From Alisma plantago-aquatica (lineage: Eukaryota; Streptophyta; Magnoliopsida; Alismatales; Alismataceae), in NCBI GenBank assembly GCA_963693085.1, contig OY856411.1, forward strand, positions 114,072,767 through 114,136,766: a DNA stretch of 64,000 nt, in the 5' to 3' direction. This document shows, in pieces, positions 1 to 11,169 of the stretch (positions within the stretch are counted from its first letter, which is position 1; each line of letters starts with the position of its first letter). The notes beneath the pieces are model-generated. The model was not told the origin of the DNA. It did no database searches and saw only the letters and a list, made by a program, of their open reading frames with translations. Position numbers and translations under genes: made by a program.

Positions 1-1970
1 ACATGATTGGGTAACTTATCATTTTCAAAGCCTGGAGGTTGAGCAACATATACTTCCTCCTCGATTGTACCATTTAAAAATGCACTTTTAACATCCATTT
101 GATAAAGCAAGAAATTTTTATAACTAGCAAAAGCAAGTAGCATACGGATAGATTCTAATCTAGCAACAAGAGCATAGGTTTCATCAAAATCAATACCTTC
201 TTGTTGATTGTAACCTTGTGCTACTAACCTTGCTTTGTTCCTTACCACTTTTCCTTGCTCATCAAGCTTGTTGCGGTAGACCCATTTGGTACCAATGATC
301 TTTCTATCATTTGGTCTTGGCACTAAGGTCCACACACGGTTCTTCTCAAATTGCTCAAGCTCTTCTTGCATGGCAAGGATCCACTCATCATCACCAAGGG
401 CCTCTTTGATGTTCTTTGGCTCCAGTTGGGAGATGAAGGCACTATCTGCTTGTTCTTTGTTGTGAGCAGCTCGTGTCCTCACTCTCTCAAACGGATTGCC
501 AATGATCAACTCCTTGGGGTGATTCTTTGCAAAGCGGGGAGTGGGATCCTTCTTTTCTTCTTCTTTTTCTTCTTCTTCAACCTGCTTACCTTTGTCTTTG
601 ATGTTGAGCTCTTTTAAGATAGGAATGATTTCATCTGCAACATCATCATCATCATCAATATGCTTTCCAATAACAGGGTTAGTTTCAATAAATTTAACAT
701 TTATAGATTCTTCAATTTTAGATAGTTCAATGTTAAATACTCTAAAAGCCATGCTAGTAGTGCTATAGCCTAGGAAGAAAGCCTTGTAAGATTTCGGATC
801 AAACTTGTCGAGAGAATCCTTGGTGTTTAAAACAAAACAAGGACATCCAAAAACATGAAAGAAATCAATAGATGGCTTCCTACCACGCCATAGTTCATAG
901 GGGGTTTTCTTAAAAGTCGGATGTGTGAAAACTCGGTTTTGCACAAAACATGAGGTGCTAACGGCTTCAGCCCAAAACTTCTTAGGAGTGTCATACTCAA
1001 GAAGCATGGTCCTAGCCATCTCTTGCAGCGATCTATTCTTCCTCTCAACAACTCCATTTTGTTGGGGTGTGCGAGGAGAAGAGAAATTGTGCGAATAACC
1101 CGATTTTTCACAAAAACGTTCAAAAAGATCATTTTCAAACTCTCCCCCATGATCACTACAGATAGAAACAACATGGCAAGAAGCTTCGTTTTCAACTCGT
1201 TTACAAAAGCTCGAGAAAACATCAAGTGTATCGCTTTTAGAAACGAGAAAGAAAGTCCAAGTATATCTAGAAAAATCATCGAAAATAACAAGACAATACT
1301 TGGAGCCGCGAAGCGTTTGTGTTCTCATTGGTCCGAAAAGATCAATATGAAGAAGCTCAAGAAATCTCTTGGTACTCATGACTCCTTTGGATTTGAAGGA
1401 GGATTTGGTTTGTTTCCCTTGTGTACAAGGTTGACATTCCTCATCCTTTTCAAAATCCAATTTAGGAAGTCCTCGAACCAAGTCCTTTTTGTTCAGTTTC
1501 TTCATTTGATGCAAGTTCACATGACCCAAACGACGATGCCAAAGCGAAAGATCGTTTTTATCCACAACTAAGCATCTATTTAGTATGGGCTTAAGAGCAT
1601 CGAGAACAATCACATAGAGATTACCATTTCTAGTTCCCTTATATATAACATTGTAGGACAAGGAATCTAGAAGCAAGCATTCTAAAGAAGTAAATATCAC
1701 AAGATAACCATTATCACATAATTGGCTAGCACTAATTAAATTGTGATGTAGGCCATCAACAAGCAATACATTTTTAATGCACAATTCATTGCCTACATCA
1801 CCCTCACCTATAACCTTACCCTTTTTGTTGTCCCCAAAGGTTACCGATCCTCCTTTCTTTTTCACAAATTTATTGAAATGGATGATTTCTCCAGTCATAT
1901 GCTTAGAGCAGCCACTATCAACAATCCATTTCTTTTTAACCTGCAAGAAAAGAGGATGTCGGAACCCAAC
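1..1970 (-). CDS. Ty1-copia pol: GAG-pre-integrase, integrase, N-terminal RT (partial)
   Basis: An uninterrupted frame of about 656 codons runs from 1,970 to the window edge and has no stop codon in view. In order it shows the sequence [13 protein letters not shown] (copia protease DSG motif, 1,930-1,890), a GAG-pre-integrase segment with LWHRRLGH, the integrase HHCC region (H..H then CQPCTQGK, near 1,540-1,400), the catalytic acidic residues in IDLFGP (near 1,345), SDHGGEF (near 1,150) and NGVVERKN (near 1,050), a linker rich in D, E and K, then RT beginning [13 protein letters not shown] (near 275) and continuing through [10 protein letters not shown] and [11 protein letters not shown]. It is in the same frame as gag and separated from it by stops at 2,114-2,112 and 1,973-1,971. 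The second stop leaves the protease attached to pol. It is remarkably intact next to a gag with several stops. Confidence 0.85.
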
Positions 1971-2111
1971 TCAAACTTTGGGGTCCGGGGTTAGCTTGGG
2001 GACCCATTTCATCTTTGGGTTGGTCCCCTTGGACTTGTAAGGACAATAGGTAGAATAATTATCATCACATTTGCAATGAATACATACCATGGGGTTTTTA
2101 GAGCCGGAAGA

Positions 2112-4016
2112 CTATCCATTGAAAATTGGAGTTTCCACACTCTTTTTCTTACCCTTCTTCTTCTTCTTACCTTTTGGAGTAGTCTCATTGTATCCTAGAC
2201 CACTAGTACCAACTTGTTTGGTAGAGTGCTCTAGAACATCATTTAGGGATTTCTTACTCGAAAGAAACCTTTGCAAAGTAGATCTTAATTTAGCATTATC
2301 ATCACTAAGATTTATAACGGTAGTAGATAAACTAGCAAGATCTTCTCTAGTATGCAAAAGGTCGGCCTCAAGGCAGAGGGCTTTAGTAAGAAGAGAGTCT
2401 TTTTCTAGAGTTAAGTTAGCAACTTCATTTCTAGGCAAGATAGGTCTAGAAGATAAATCATTTGTTTGAGCAAGCAAATTAGCATTTTCAGATTTAAGAA
2501 CAACAATTTCCCTTTGATAAGCGTAAACTTCATCTCTCCTAGCATCATCAATAAGCTTAAGTTCAACATTTTCAGTTTTTAGAACATCAAGCTCATCTAG
2601 GCAATTTTGGTTCTCAACCTTAAGATATTCAATAGTTTTAAGATAAGTACCATTCTCAACCTCTACTCCATTATATTGAAGTTCAAGGTCAAGAAATTGC
2701 CCTTGTAAGGAATCTATGCTATCAAGATGTAATTTCTAATTTTTATCAAGTATATCAATCTTGGCATAAAGATCATCAACTATCTTTCCTAATCTTTTCC
2801 TTTTAGCTTTACATTTAGCAAAAGATGATTGACATTCATTAAGAATTTCAATGAGAGTTTCCTTAGATAACTCAAGTAAATTTTCATCACTTACCTTGCT
2901 TACCTCACTTACCTCAAATACTTCTTCACTAGTAGATGCCATGAGGGAAAGATGACATTCTCCATCCTCGGAGCTTGAGGAACTTGAAGTAGAAGACTCC
3001 TCCCATGCCGCATGAGCTGCATCTTTGGATCGTCTCTCCTTCTTGTCCTTCTTCTTGTACTTGGCTTCTCTTTTGTATTTGTCATCCTTCTTGTGGCTGC
3101 TCTTATGATAGCCCTTCTTGGCCTTTGGGCAGTCACTCTTGTAGTGGCCTTTTTGACCACACTCGTAGCACCTAGGAGTTGAGGAGGAGGGCTTGCTCTT
3201 GAAGTGTCTTCCTTTTGAGTAGTTGTCTTCATGATCATTTGCACCTTCATCTTCACTTGAGGAAGGGCAGGGAGACTTCATGTCAAGTTGTTGTTGCCGG
3301 ACCATTTCTTCAACTTGGGCTTTGAAGGCTGTGTCCTTCATCTTCTTTGATTCCTTCTCTTCTCTTTTCTCCTCTTCCTCTTGCTTGTCGAGCCTAGGTT
3401 CATGTGCTTGGAGGTTACCAACCAGCTCCTCGGTTGACAACTCGCTCAGCTTGTAGACTTCTTCAATTGAAGTGACCTTTGGCTCCCATCTCTTTCGAAG
3501 AGATCTCAAGATCTTTGCATTGATTGTACCTCTATCCATGACACTCCCAAGGGCTGCAAGGCTGTTCAAGATGACGTTTAACCTTGTGTACATGTCCGCA
3601 ACTCTTTCATTCTTCCCCATCTTGAAGTTCTCAAGTAGGCCACCAAGCATATAGACTTTGGCCTCCTTGACTTGCTCCGTCCCTTCATAGGTGACACACA
3701 ACTTGTGCCAAATCTCATGAGCCGTGTCCTAAGAAGAGATGCGGTTGAACTCCGATGGTGAAAGGGCGGCGTAGATGATGCTCACGGCTTTAGCATTGAG
3801 TTGAGCACACTTCATCTCGTCTTCCATCCATGTGGTGATGTTCCCCTTTGGCTCTTCATACTTGAGATGGACTATCTTCCACATCTCGTAGCTCACTCCT
3901 TGGATGTAGAATTGCATCCTTCTCTTCCAGTATAGGAAGTTTGTGCCGTCGAAGACCGGGGGTCTCATGGAGAAGCTTCCTTCAAGATTGAGTGACCCAA
4001 GAGTCGAATCGCCCAT
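2112..4016 (-). pseudogene. Ty1-copia gag with in-frame stops
   Basis: The start is the ATG at 4,016, 34 bases inside the primer site. The N-terminus (MRPPVFDGTNFLYWKRRM) is the copia gag substrate-like fold (DUF4219/UBN2 type). A TAG at 3,731-3,729 breaks the frame, which then continues through an acidic/basic low-complexity stretch, a CCHC zinc knuckle CYECGQKGHYKSDC (about 3,170-3,128), a lysine-rich basic run and a serine-rich acidic run. A second TAG lies at 2,738-2,736. Beyond it a leucine-rich, heptad-like region of about 200 residues suggests a coiled coil, ending in a lysine cluster before the TAG at 2,114-2,112. All segments are in one frame, so the breaks are nonsense changes and not frameshifts. 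The product would form the virus-like particle and bind element RNA. Confidence 0.85.
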
Positions 4017-4050
4017 CTTCTCCTACTTGTTGAAGTAGCTTGGAGAAGAC

Positions 4051-4064
4051 CTGCTCTGATACCA
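4051..4064 (-). promoter_or_regulatory. Primer-binding site (initiator Met tRNA)
   Basis: The minus strand reads TGGTATCAGAGCAG, the usual plant primer site complementary to the 3' end of initiator methionine tRNA. It starts two bases inside the LTR end (…CA at 4,067), which fixes the LTR/internal boundary and the orientation. Confidence 0.85.
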
Positions 4065-4066
4065 CT

Positions 4067-5450
4067 TGTTGGATCAATGGGCTCTAGAAGGGGGGGTTGA
4101 ATAGAGCTTCACAAACTTCACAAAAGTGATTAGACCACCAAATTATATTAAGTGCAGAACTTAAAGCAAAATAGCAATTTGATGTCCTAAACTAGCATAC
4201 AAAGCAAGGATAAGAGACAAGGAATAGCATGCACTTGGACAGGTGGTTTAGAGTGGTTCCATGTCCTAAACTTAGGAGCAATGTCAGTCCACTACCTAGA
4301 GTTGGTTAGGCTCTAGGATTTGTAACTTGGTTCTCTTATATATATCACACAATAAGATTACAAGCTACAACAACCAACCATCCAAGGACTTATATATCAA
4401 GCCAAGATCTTCTACCTCACCAAGGACTTACCCACCAAGCAAGTAGTCTTCAGCCTTCTTCAAAGGACTTACCCACTCTTGCTCTAGTCTTTGGCCTTGC
4501 AGGAATTACCCATCTTGCTTGAGCTTTGCCTTGCACCTCTCCTTCTCTTTGAGAGCTTTAGCACCTTCCTCCTTCACTCGGAGGCCTGGAGCAGCTAGCC
4601 TTCTTCTCCTTCACTCGGGGAAGAACAGCAACCTTCTTCTCTTTCACTCGGAGAAGAATCTTCAAGCAATATTCATAGGGAATGGAGATGGGAGAAGTAG
4701 AAAGGAGAGCTTTACAACATTACAAATGATAGCTCTCATACATGGGATCCTAACTCACTCATACTCACGATTTTTCTTTGAAGGTAGAGAGAGAAAGGGG
4801 CTCAAAGGATTAGAAACCACTCAACTAAGGCTAGGACCAAGCATATGTGAATGAGCAACCATGGAATGAAGTCCAAGAGGTCCTATTTATAGTTGAGGGT
4901 GTCCCTTTGAGGTTGGGAGAGATAAGGGGCACAAACTAGCCGTTTTACAACTTGCAACGGATCTATTTTGAGTCCCACCTACTCCTCCAACGGTTGGAAT
5001 TGCTTTTTCTGCATTCCAGTACAGTCTGATCGGCCGAGTTTCAATAAAGGCAACTCGGCCGAACCACTAAAAGACAAGGTTGAAAGTTAGACTGTCGGCC
5101 GAGTTCCCTTGGAGAAACTCGGCCGATCGGTCGACTTTCATCTTGGACCGATCAGTGGATCGGCCGAGTTTCCTGGCTTAGAAACTCGACCGAACAGGAA
5201 TCGGCTGAGTTTGTAACTCGGCCGATTGCACCAAAAATTCCAGAATATATGGATCGGCCGAGTTTGGAATTCGGCCGACAAAATCCCTGTTATGGGTATT
5301 TTGGAATTTTCGTAAAACTGTACAAATGATGGATTTTTGAGTCCCAATAATTTTATCCATCTTAGTTACAATGCAAAACATGAGTATAAGTGATTACATC
5401 AATTGTTCTAAGCCAATAAGGGCTATTTCACAAAACGGTTAAAAGTCACA
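4067..5450 (-). repeat. 5' LTR of the SIRE-like element (outer end estimated)
   Basis: In plus orientation it opens TGTTGGATCAATGGGCTC and runs through a G-run and a non-coding stretch. Just inside the LTR there is a run of pyrimidine-rich, CTT-repeating sequence (4,400-4,680) and then the CGGCCG foldback cluster (5,030-5,278). The distal boundary near 5,450 is a guess at a terminal CA, because no second LTR is present to align. Confidence 0.6.
5030..5278. repeat. Cluster of CGGCCG foldback units within the LTR
   Basis: Perfect CGGCCG cores occur at 5,031, 5,056, 5,096, 5,120, 5,161, 5,220, 5,255 and 5,272. Degenerate cores (CGACCG near 5,187, CGGCTG near 5,202) are one transition away. They alternate in orientation: TCGGCCGAGTT is followed 10-30 bases on by AACTCGGCCGA. 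This gives about five consecutive short hairpins in 250 bp of otherwise AT-rich DNA. Confidence 0.85.
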
Positions 5451-7640
5451 TGTTTTGCATGTGCTGGATGAGTAGCTTTTGAGTTGAATGTGATTCTTTT
5501 CTTGTACCTAATGTCTGAAACAGTCTCAAATAGATTTGTTAGATACATATGAATGGAATGGTTAAGTCATTATCAAAATATGGGCAATGTGCGACACCTA
5601 GGTCAACAAGTAATGATCATGAGGGAATACTTATGATATTATTAAGTGATCCTAGAGGAATGGAACAATAAATTAGGGTTGGATAGATAATATAAACATG
5701 AAATCCTAATTAATGTGAAATGGGAAACCCTAACCATGGTAAGGGAATAATGGTGTTACTATTGTATTGCATGATGTGATGTGAAATTGTCATGACTGTT
5801 ATCATGTGTATTAACCATGCAGATATCATGAGATGATGAACATAGCCAGATTTGAGCTATGATATTTATATAATAAAATGTTGATTGGCCTTGTGTGCCT
5901 TAATGTTATTGTTGATTAGTAAAAGTAACAAAATGTGCATGCACTTTATGAGCCATATGAGTAAGTTGTTGCCTAGTGAAAGGTGACAAAACACTTAATG
6001 GGCCTTGTGAGCCATGTGATATGCTTTTGTAACAAGTATCATGTATACCTCAGTCTAAGGACCTAGAGGTAATAGTTACCTAACAAGTGGTAACAGTGAT
6101 TAGTGATGAACTGAGGGTATGAATACCTAGATTTTATAAGTAAAATAATGATGTTGTTGTGAGATGTGAACTTTCAAGTGATGATATAAGGGATTAAGAT
6201 CCCAATGTATTATAAGTTCTGGTAAAGCAATTAATAAGAGCTTACATGTTTCTTTGTAGCATTTGTCACAATAATTCCTATTTGAGAACTTGACTGATGC
6301 TAAAAGAATATGCTAATGTACTTAATTAACCAAGTGAAATCATATCATGTGGAGCCCTGACCATAGATCCATCAGTGTCAGTATTTACTGATGGTGAAAT
6401 GGGTTGCTCCGTGGCAAAACCCAGAATGCATATTTTTGAATATGTGGGGGTTGATGGGCGAACATATCCTTACATCCTAATGGGGGAATTGATGGAAGTT
6501 AAACATTAAACCTCTCAATCCTTCATTATTTGTACCGGGATGGATGTATCACGAATCTCCCGAAGATTGGGATAGATGTATCATGAATCTCCCAATAATA
6601 TTAATGTCGGATCGATGGAGGTAAACATGAAATCTCTCGATTGCGAAGAGAGTGCAGCCGCCGTTGTAGCTCTATAGAGAAGTTTCCAGTATACCCTGGA
6701 AAGATATATAGTAGAGACACAAGATGTCCTGCATGTGGTCTCGCACTGACCAAGATGTGGGAGGTCATGGAAGTCGGCTCTTCCATTGATCTTGTATGGT
6801 ACTGATTTCGAATTCACAATGGTCGATTGGAGTATGAGCGGTATACCTCATCTCCACAGGGCATAAGTGTGATTGTAAAATGTAATCAGCCGTATAGAAT
6901 GTTTGCTTAAGGATTAAATACGGAAATTTACTGGCTGATGTTATATTTCTTTTATGCATCTCTAGTTGATAGATTTTATTTATATCTCTTTACATTCTTT
7001 GCAAAGCAGATAGATGATTTATAATCTACCATGGGTAGATGTAATGCCCTCCTTAAGAAAGGAGATTATTTTATTATGTTCATACATTGATTAATACTAT
7101 TGTTAATATATAAGAACTCCTGCTCAGTTTTATTCTATTAAATTGCAATAATAATGTTTTCGGCGGAGAGTTATATCTCTCTCTGGGGCAATTTACAATT
7201 GTCTCATCCTGTGGGATCCACATTTTTAGGTGGACGTGAATGAGGAAATAGAGATCACACAGTAGGGAAAAGACAACAACAGGGGCAGCATTGACATCTC
7301 AGGTGGAGGCATTGGCTGCCAAGTTTTGTATAGAAAGTCCTATGTGTCGTCTCTGTACTCTCGGTTCCTCGAAGCCAGTAGATAGTGCTTTTATCATCGA
7401 TGTGAGATTTTGGCTTGAATGCCTCGAGATTTTATGTTGCTGATGTATAGTTTGGAAAAGCAACTATTGTATGTAATCCTCGAGTAGAGATGGTACATGA
7501 AATGTACTTGCGAACCAGAATGTATATGTAATACTTTGGTTCTTGTTATAAGAGTTTCCTAGAATTGGATCTCTTTGCAAAAAGTTTTAATTTTTAGTGA
7601 TTTTTGTTAATCCACTGCTAATGTTTAATTCTGCTTAATC
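5451..7640. other. Non-coding, probably gypsy LTR-derived DNA
   Basis: No convincing protein is encoded. Short imperfect direct repeats occur, such as a 'gggccttgtgagccat' type phrase near 5,890-6,020. The segment 7,166-7,240 (GAGAGTTATATCTCT, then CCACATTTTTAGGTG) matches in reverse complement the region 58,790-58,881. This suggests both are LTR-type DNA of one gypsy family in opposite orientations. Boundaries were not found. Confidence 0.4.
6537..6600. repeat. Two tandem 32-bp units
   Basis: Units at 6,537-6,568 and 6,569-6,600 share GGGATRGATGTATCAYGAATCTCCC with a few substitutions. It is a small local duplication inside the LTR-like segment. Confidence 0.75.
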
Positions 7641-8228
7641 AGTAACGATTTGTTTATCGGTTGCTACAGTATTGTTGAAGATGTGCATGTTCAATTAGGT
7701 AAGTTTTTCATCCCTTGTGATTTTGTTATGATTGATATGAATGTAATTCCATCAAATTCTATTCTCTTTGGAAGACCCTTCCTCTGCATAGCTGATTGTA
7801 TAGTCTATGTATGGGAGGGAACTATCACTCTTAGAGTAAGAGGGGAGATAATGGAGTTCTCCCCTCTAAATGCATTGAAATCCCCAAGAAAGATAGAAAA
7901 TATCTATGTAGGTGATTATATTGACAAGTTTCTAGAGGAAGATGAATATTTTTATGATTTTCTTGTTGACTATAGTGATGAAACTAATTTGGACACTACC
8001 ATGGTAATAGAAAATTTGGATGTTACTTCTAGTACCACATCATCTCCTTCTCATGAAGATATTTCACCTTTGAAGAATGATTATAGTACATCCACCATGG
8101 AGAAAAAGGTAGAACTCAAACCCCTTCCACTAAGGCTAAGGTATGCTTTTCTTGACCCTAATTCTACTTCTCCTATGATAATAAATGTTGATTTGACTGA
8201 TCATCAAGAATCAAAAAATTTAAATTAA
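7640..8228 (+). pseudogene. Athila-like aspartic protease C-terminal part and linker
   Basis: The frame shows VEDVHVQLGKFFIPCDFVMIDM and then SILFGRPFLCIADCIVYVWEGTITLRV. This is the 'ILGRPFLATG…GKLTLRV' segment at the C-terminal half of the Athila retropepsin. An acidic linker follows up to the stop at 8,228. The catalytic DTG/DSG part should lie upstream of 7,640, where only non-coding DNA is seen, so the gene is truncated. Confidence 0.75.
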
Positions 8229-8236
8229 TTGTGATG

Positions 8237-8880
8237 GTATAAAGAAGTCATTGGTTACTCAATTGTTTATTTGAAAGGCATAAACCCCTCTATTTGCATG
8301 TATAGATTAAATCTAGAGGATGATGCCAAGCCATGTGTAGAACTTCCTAGACGTTTAAATCAGAACATGCTTGAGATTGCCCAAAAGGAAATTTTTAAGT
8401 TAAAAGATGGATTTAGCATTCATCCCATTAGTGATAGCCCCTGGGTGTGTGTTATTCACATAGTACCCAAAAGGGGGATGCAATTGTCTTAAAGTCTTAA
8501 AGGGAGACAATGATGAACTGATTTAGACCTGTGTTGCCATCGGATGGTGCATGTGTATAGATTATAGAATATTAAACAAAGAAACATGTAAAGATCATTT
8601 TCCATTGCCCTTCATTGATTCAATGCTTGAGAGACTAGCCAATCATTCTTATTTCTATTATCTTGATAGTTATTCAGGATTCTTTTCAAATATTGATTTA
8701 TCTTTCAGATCAAGAAAAGATGACCTTTACATGCACCTATGGTACCTTCGCCTATCGACACATGCTTTTGATCTTTGTAACGCTCCAACGACTTTTCAAT
8801 GTTGCATGATGGCTATTTTCTCATATTTCATTGAATGAACTATGGACATTTTATGGCTGATTTCAGTGTCTACAAGAATT
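8237..8880 (+). pseudogene. Athila-like reverse transcriptase fragment
   Basis: It begins WYKEVIGYSIVYLKGINPS and runs through LNQNMLEIAQKEIFKLKDGFSIHPISDSPWV, the conserved RT entry of Athila. After a shift near 8,490-8,550 it resumes with CIDYRILNKETCKDHFPLPFIDSMLERLA, DSYSGF and FDLCNAPTTFQCCMMAIF. The polymerase YxDD block is not visible where expected (8,840-8,870), where the frame again breaks. It cannot encode an active polymerase. Confidence 0.8.
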
Positions 8881-8939
8881 CTTTTGATGATTTTCTAGCT
8901 AATTTATCTAAAGTCCTTGAGTGTTGTAAAAAGGTTAAT

Positions 8940-9640
8940 CTTGTATTAAACTAGGAGGAGTGTCATTTTATGGTACAATCTGGGGTGGTGCTAGGCCATG
9001 TGATTTCTAACAAGGGTATTGAGGTTGACATCGCAAAAGTGGAGGCAATTGAGAAGATGTCAACTCATTTTAATGTCAAAGATGTCAAGAGTTTTCTTGT
9101 TCATGCAGGCTTATATAGATTATTCATCAAATACTTTTCCAAGATAGCCAAACCTCTATGTTCATTTCTTTCCAAAGATGGAAATTTGTTTTTGAGGAAG
9201 AATGTCATTCTACCTTTAGAAAGCTCAAAGATGCACTCATTTCAGCTCCTATTATTCAGCCACCAGATTGGGATGCACCATTCAAGTTAATGTGTGATGC
9301 AGGTGACAATGCCATAGGCACAATACTTGGATAAAGAAAGAATAATAAGTTGCACACTATCCATTATGCTAGCAAGACACATGATGAAGCCCAAGTAAAC
9401 TATGCCATAACCGAGAAAGAGATGCTAGACATTGCATATGCTTTGAACAAATTTCATCAGTATCTCGTGGGCTCCAAGGTTGTAGTCTACACTAACCATG
9501 TAGCCGTCAATTATTTGCTAAACAAGAAGGACACAAAGCCTCATTTGATTTTCTAGATACTACTGCTACAAGAGTTTGATCTTGAGATAAAGGAAAAGAA
9601 AGGAACTGAAAACAATGCTTTTGATCATCTATCTAGAGTC
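8940..9640 (+). pseudogene. Athila-like RT thumb and RNase H fragment
   Basis: VLGHVISNKGIEVDIAKVEAIEKM (8,985-9,060) is the RT/RNase H connection. IHYASKTHDEAQVNYAITEKEMLDIAYALNKF and VYTNHVAVNYLLNKKD (9,355-9,530) are the gypsy RNase H signature (YASKTL…NYtTTEKE…VyTDH), here with N in place of D in the TDH motif. Stops and shifts separate the blocks. Confidence 0.8.
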
Positions 9641-9839
9641 ACCACAGATGCTAAAGACACAATGCCTATTTATGATTACCTACCTATTGAAAGACTAAAT
9701 GATGTCGAAACAACTCAAGATCCTTGGTTTGCTGATATTGCAAACTTCCTTGCCACAGGAAACCTTCCACCTAATCTTACCTACTGGTATGATCCTGTGC
9801 TATTCAAACAAGGGATTGACAAACTAATTTGTTGATGTG

Positions 9840-10950
9840 TAGCTGAAGAAGAGATACCAAGCATCATATCCGGCTGCCATTAATGTATATCACGTTGGGG
9901 GAGAGAAAACATGTACCAAGAACCTTCAAGCTGGATTTTATTGGCCTACTTTGTTTTGAGATGTCCATACTTATGTTAAAACATCTGACCAATGTCAAAG
10001 GAGAGGTGGGATATCAAGACAAGATGAGATGCCTCTCAACTCTATCCTAGAGATTGAATTGTTTGATGTATGGTGTGTTGACTACATGGGCCCCTTTCCA
10101 TCCTCCTACGGTTACAAATACATTTTGGTTGCATGTGATTATGCATCTAAATGGGTAGAGGCTATTCCTACCCAAGCTCTAGATGCAAAGTTTGCAATCA
10201 AGTTGTTCCAAAAGATTACCTTTCCATGATTTGGAGTTCCAAGGGTTGTTATCTCAGATGGAGGGACACATTTCAATGAGAAATTGTTAAATAATCTTCT
10301 CTCCAAGTAGGTGGTGATGCATAAAATCTCTACAGCCTATCATCCCCAAATAGCTGGATAGGTTGAAGTATCAAATAGACAATTGAAGAACATCCTAGAA
10401 AAGACGGTTTCAATCTCAAGGAAGGATTGGGCACTCAAGCTGGATGATACTCTTTGGGCATTATGTACAGCTTACAAGTCTGCAATTGGGACTACACCAT
10501 TCTGTCTTATCTATGGCAAGTCGTGTTCCCCTGGAGATGGAGCACAAAGCTCTATGAGCAATCAAATTTATGAACTTTGACATGAAGAAAACATGTGAGA
10601 AGCAACTATTATAACTCCATGAGCTTAAAGAACTTAGACTAAACACATATGAGAATGCAAAGATCTATAAGGAGCAAACAAAGAAATGGCATGCTAAGAA
10701 GATCATAAAGAGAGACTTTGCTGAAAGAGATTAAGTTCTGTTGTTCAACCAAGACTGAAACTCTTCCTGGGAAATCTTAGATCCAAGTGATCTAGACCTT
10801 TCCAAGTCCTCAAGGTTTTTCCATTAGGAGCAATAGAGTTATAAGGCAAGCAATCCACCTTCAAAGTCAATGGGCAGCGATGCAAGTTGTATAAAGAAGG
10901 TGAGAAGATTACCCAGGGAGCCTCCTGCTCCCTCTCAGATGCATGATTAG
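9840..10950 (+). pseudogene. Athila-like integrase fragment
   Basis: Zinc-finger remnants ([17 protein letters not shown], near 9,990-10,040) are followed by the core: [38 protein letters not shown] (10,058-10,180), VVISDGGTHF (near 10,250) and YHPQ plus a diverged Q-x-E region (near 10,340-10,380). Then comes [42 protein letters not shown] (10,405-10,530). A C-terminal tail resembling the Athila 'GPFEV…FPHGAVEL' segment reaches about 10,950. Several in-frame stops are present. Confidence 0.8.
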
Positions 10951-11169
10951 AAGATGAAGAGTCTTACTCTTGACTCTAAATAGATGACCTTGTGGGAGTT
11001 GACCCCACATTAGGATATATTTATTTATTTATTTAGCATCACTCAAGAACATTTTCATTCCTAAAATAAATTTGTCATGGATGAATGTAATAATTTAGAA
11101 CCTCATAGCCATATATCATCATCTCTGCAAGTGTTGAGAAAAATAAGATAGATCATGTAGAAATTCAGT

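Larger units (their letters stand above)
1..5450 (-). mobile_element. Ty1-copia retrotransposon, SIRE/Maximus-like, 5' part
   Basis: Read on the minus strand the order is LTR (about 5,450-4,067), primer-binding site (4,064-4,051), gag (4,016-2,112) and pol (1,970 to the window edge) with GAG-pre-integrase, integrase and the start of reverse transcriptase. Protease-integrase before RT is the Ty1-copia order. The long gag with one CCHC knuckle followed by a heptad-rich coiled-coil tail, and the LTR end next to the initiator-Met primer site, fit the SIRE/Maximus lineage. The rest of RT, RNase H and the 3' LTR lie beyond position 1. The far LTR edge (near 5,450) is estimated from a CA dinucleotide only, because the partner LTR is not in the window. 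Confidence 0.8.
7640..10950 (+). mobile_element. Decayed Athila-like Ty3-gypsy pol region
   Basis: Protease, RT, RNase H and integrase signatures follow one another on the plus strand in Ty3-gypsy order (integrase last). The frame is cut by many stops and shifts, and no LTR pair can be assigned. The wording around the RT start (YLKGINPSICMYRLNLEDDAKP) is characteristic of the Athila/Tat branch. A second, non-overlapping Athila-like fragment lies at 35,440. Confidence 0.75.

Noticed and set aside
541..1571. Open frames of 75-182 codons on both strands (541-768, 827-1,291, 1,023-1,571)
   Set aside because: They are out-of-frame shadows of the copia integrase, which reads cleanly on the minus strand in another frame.
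2089..2469. A 126-codon plus-strand frame
   Set aside because: It is antisense to the coiled-coil tail of copia gag, which fits the surrounding element in frame and orientation.
3729..3731. Programmed stop-codon read-through in copia gag
   Set aside because: The three bases after each TAG do not fit the leaky CARYYA context, and the stops fall inside domains. Simple decay explains them better.
5030..5278. CRISPR-like or tandem satellite array
   Set aside because: Units alternate in orientation, spacing is irregular and the context is a plant LTR.
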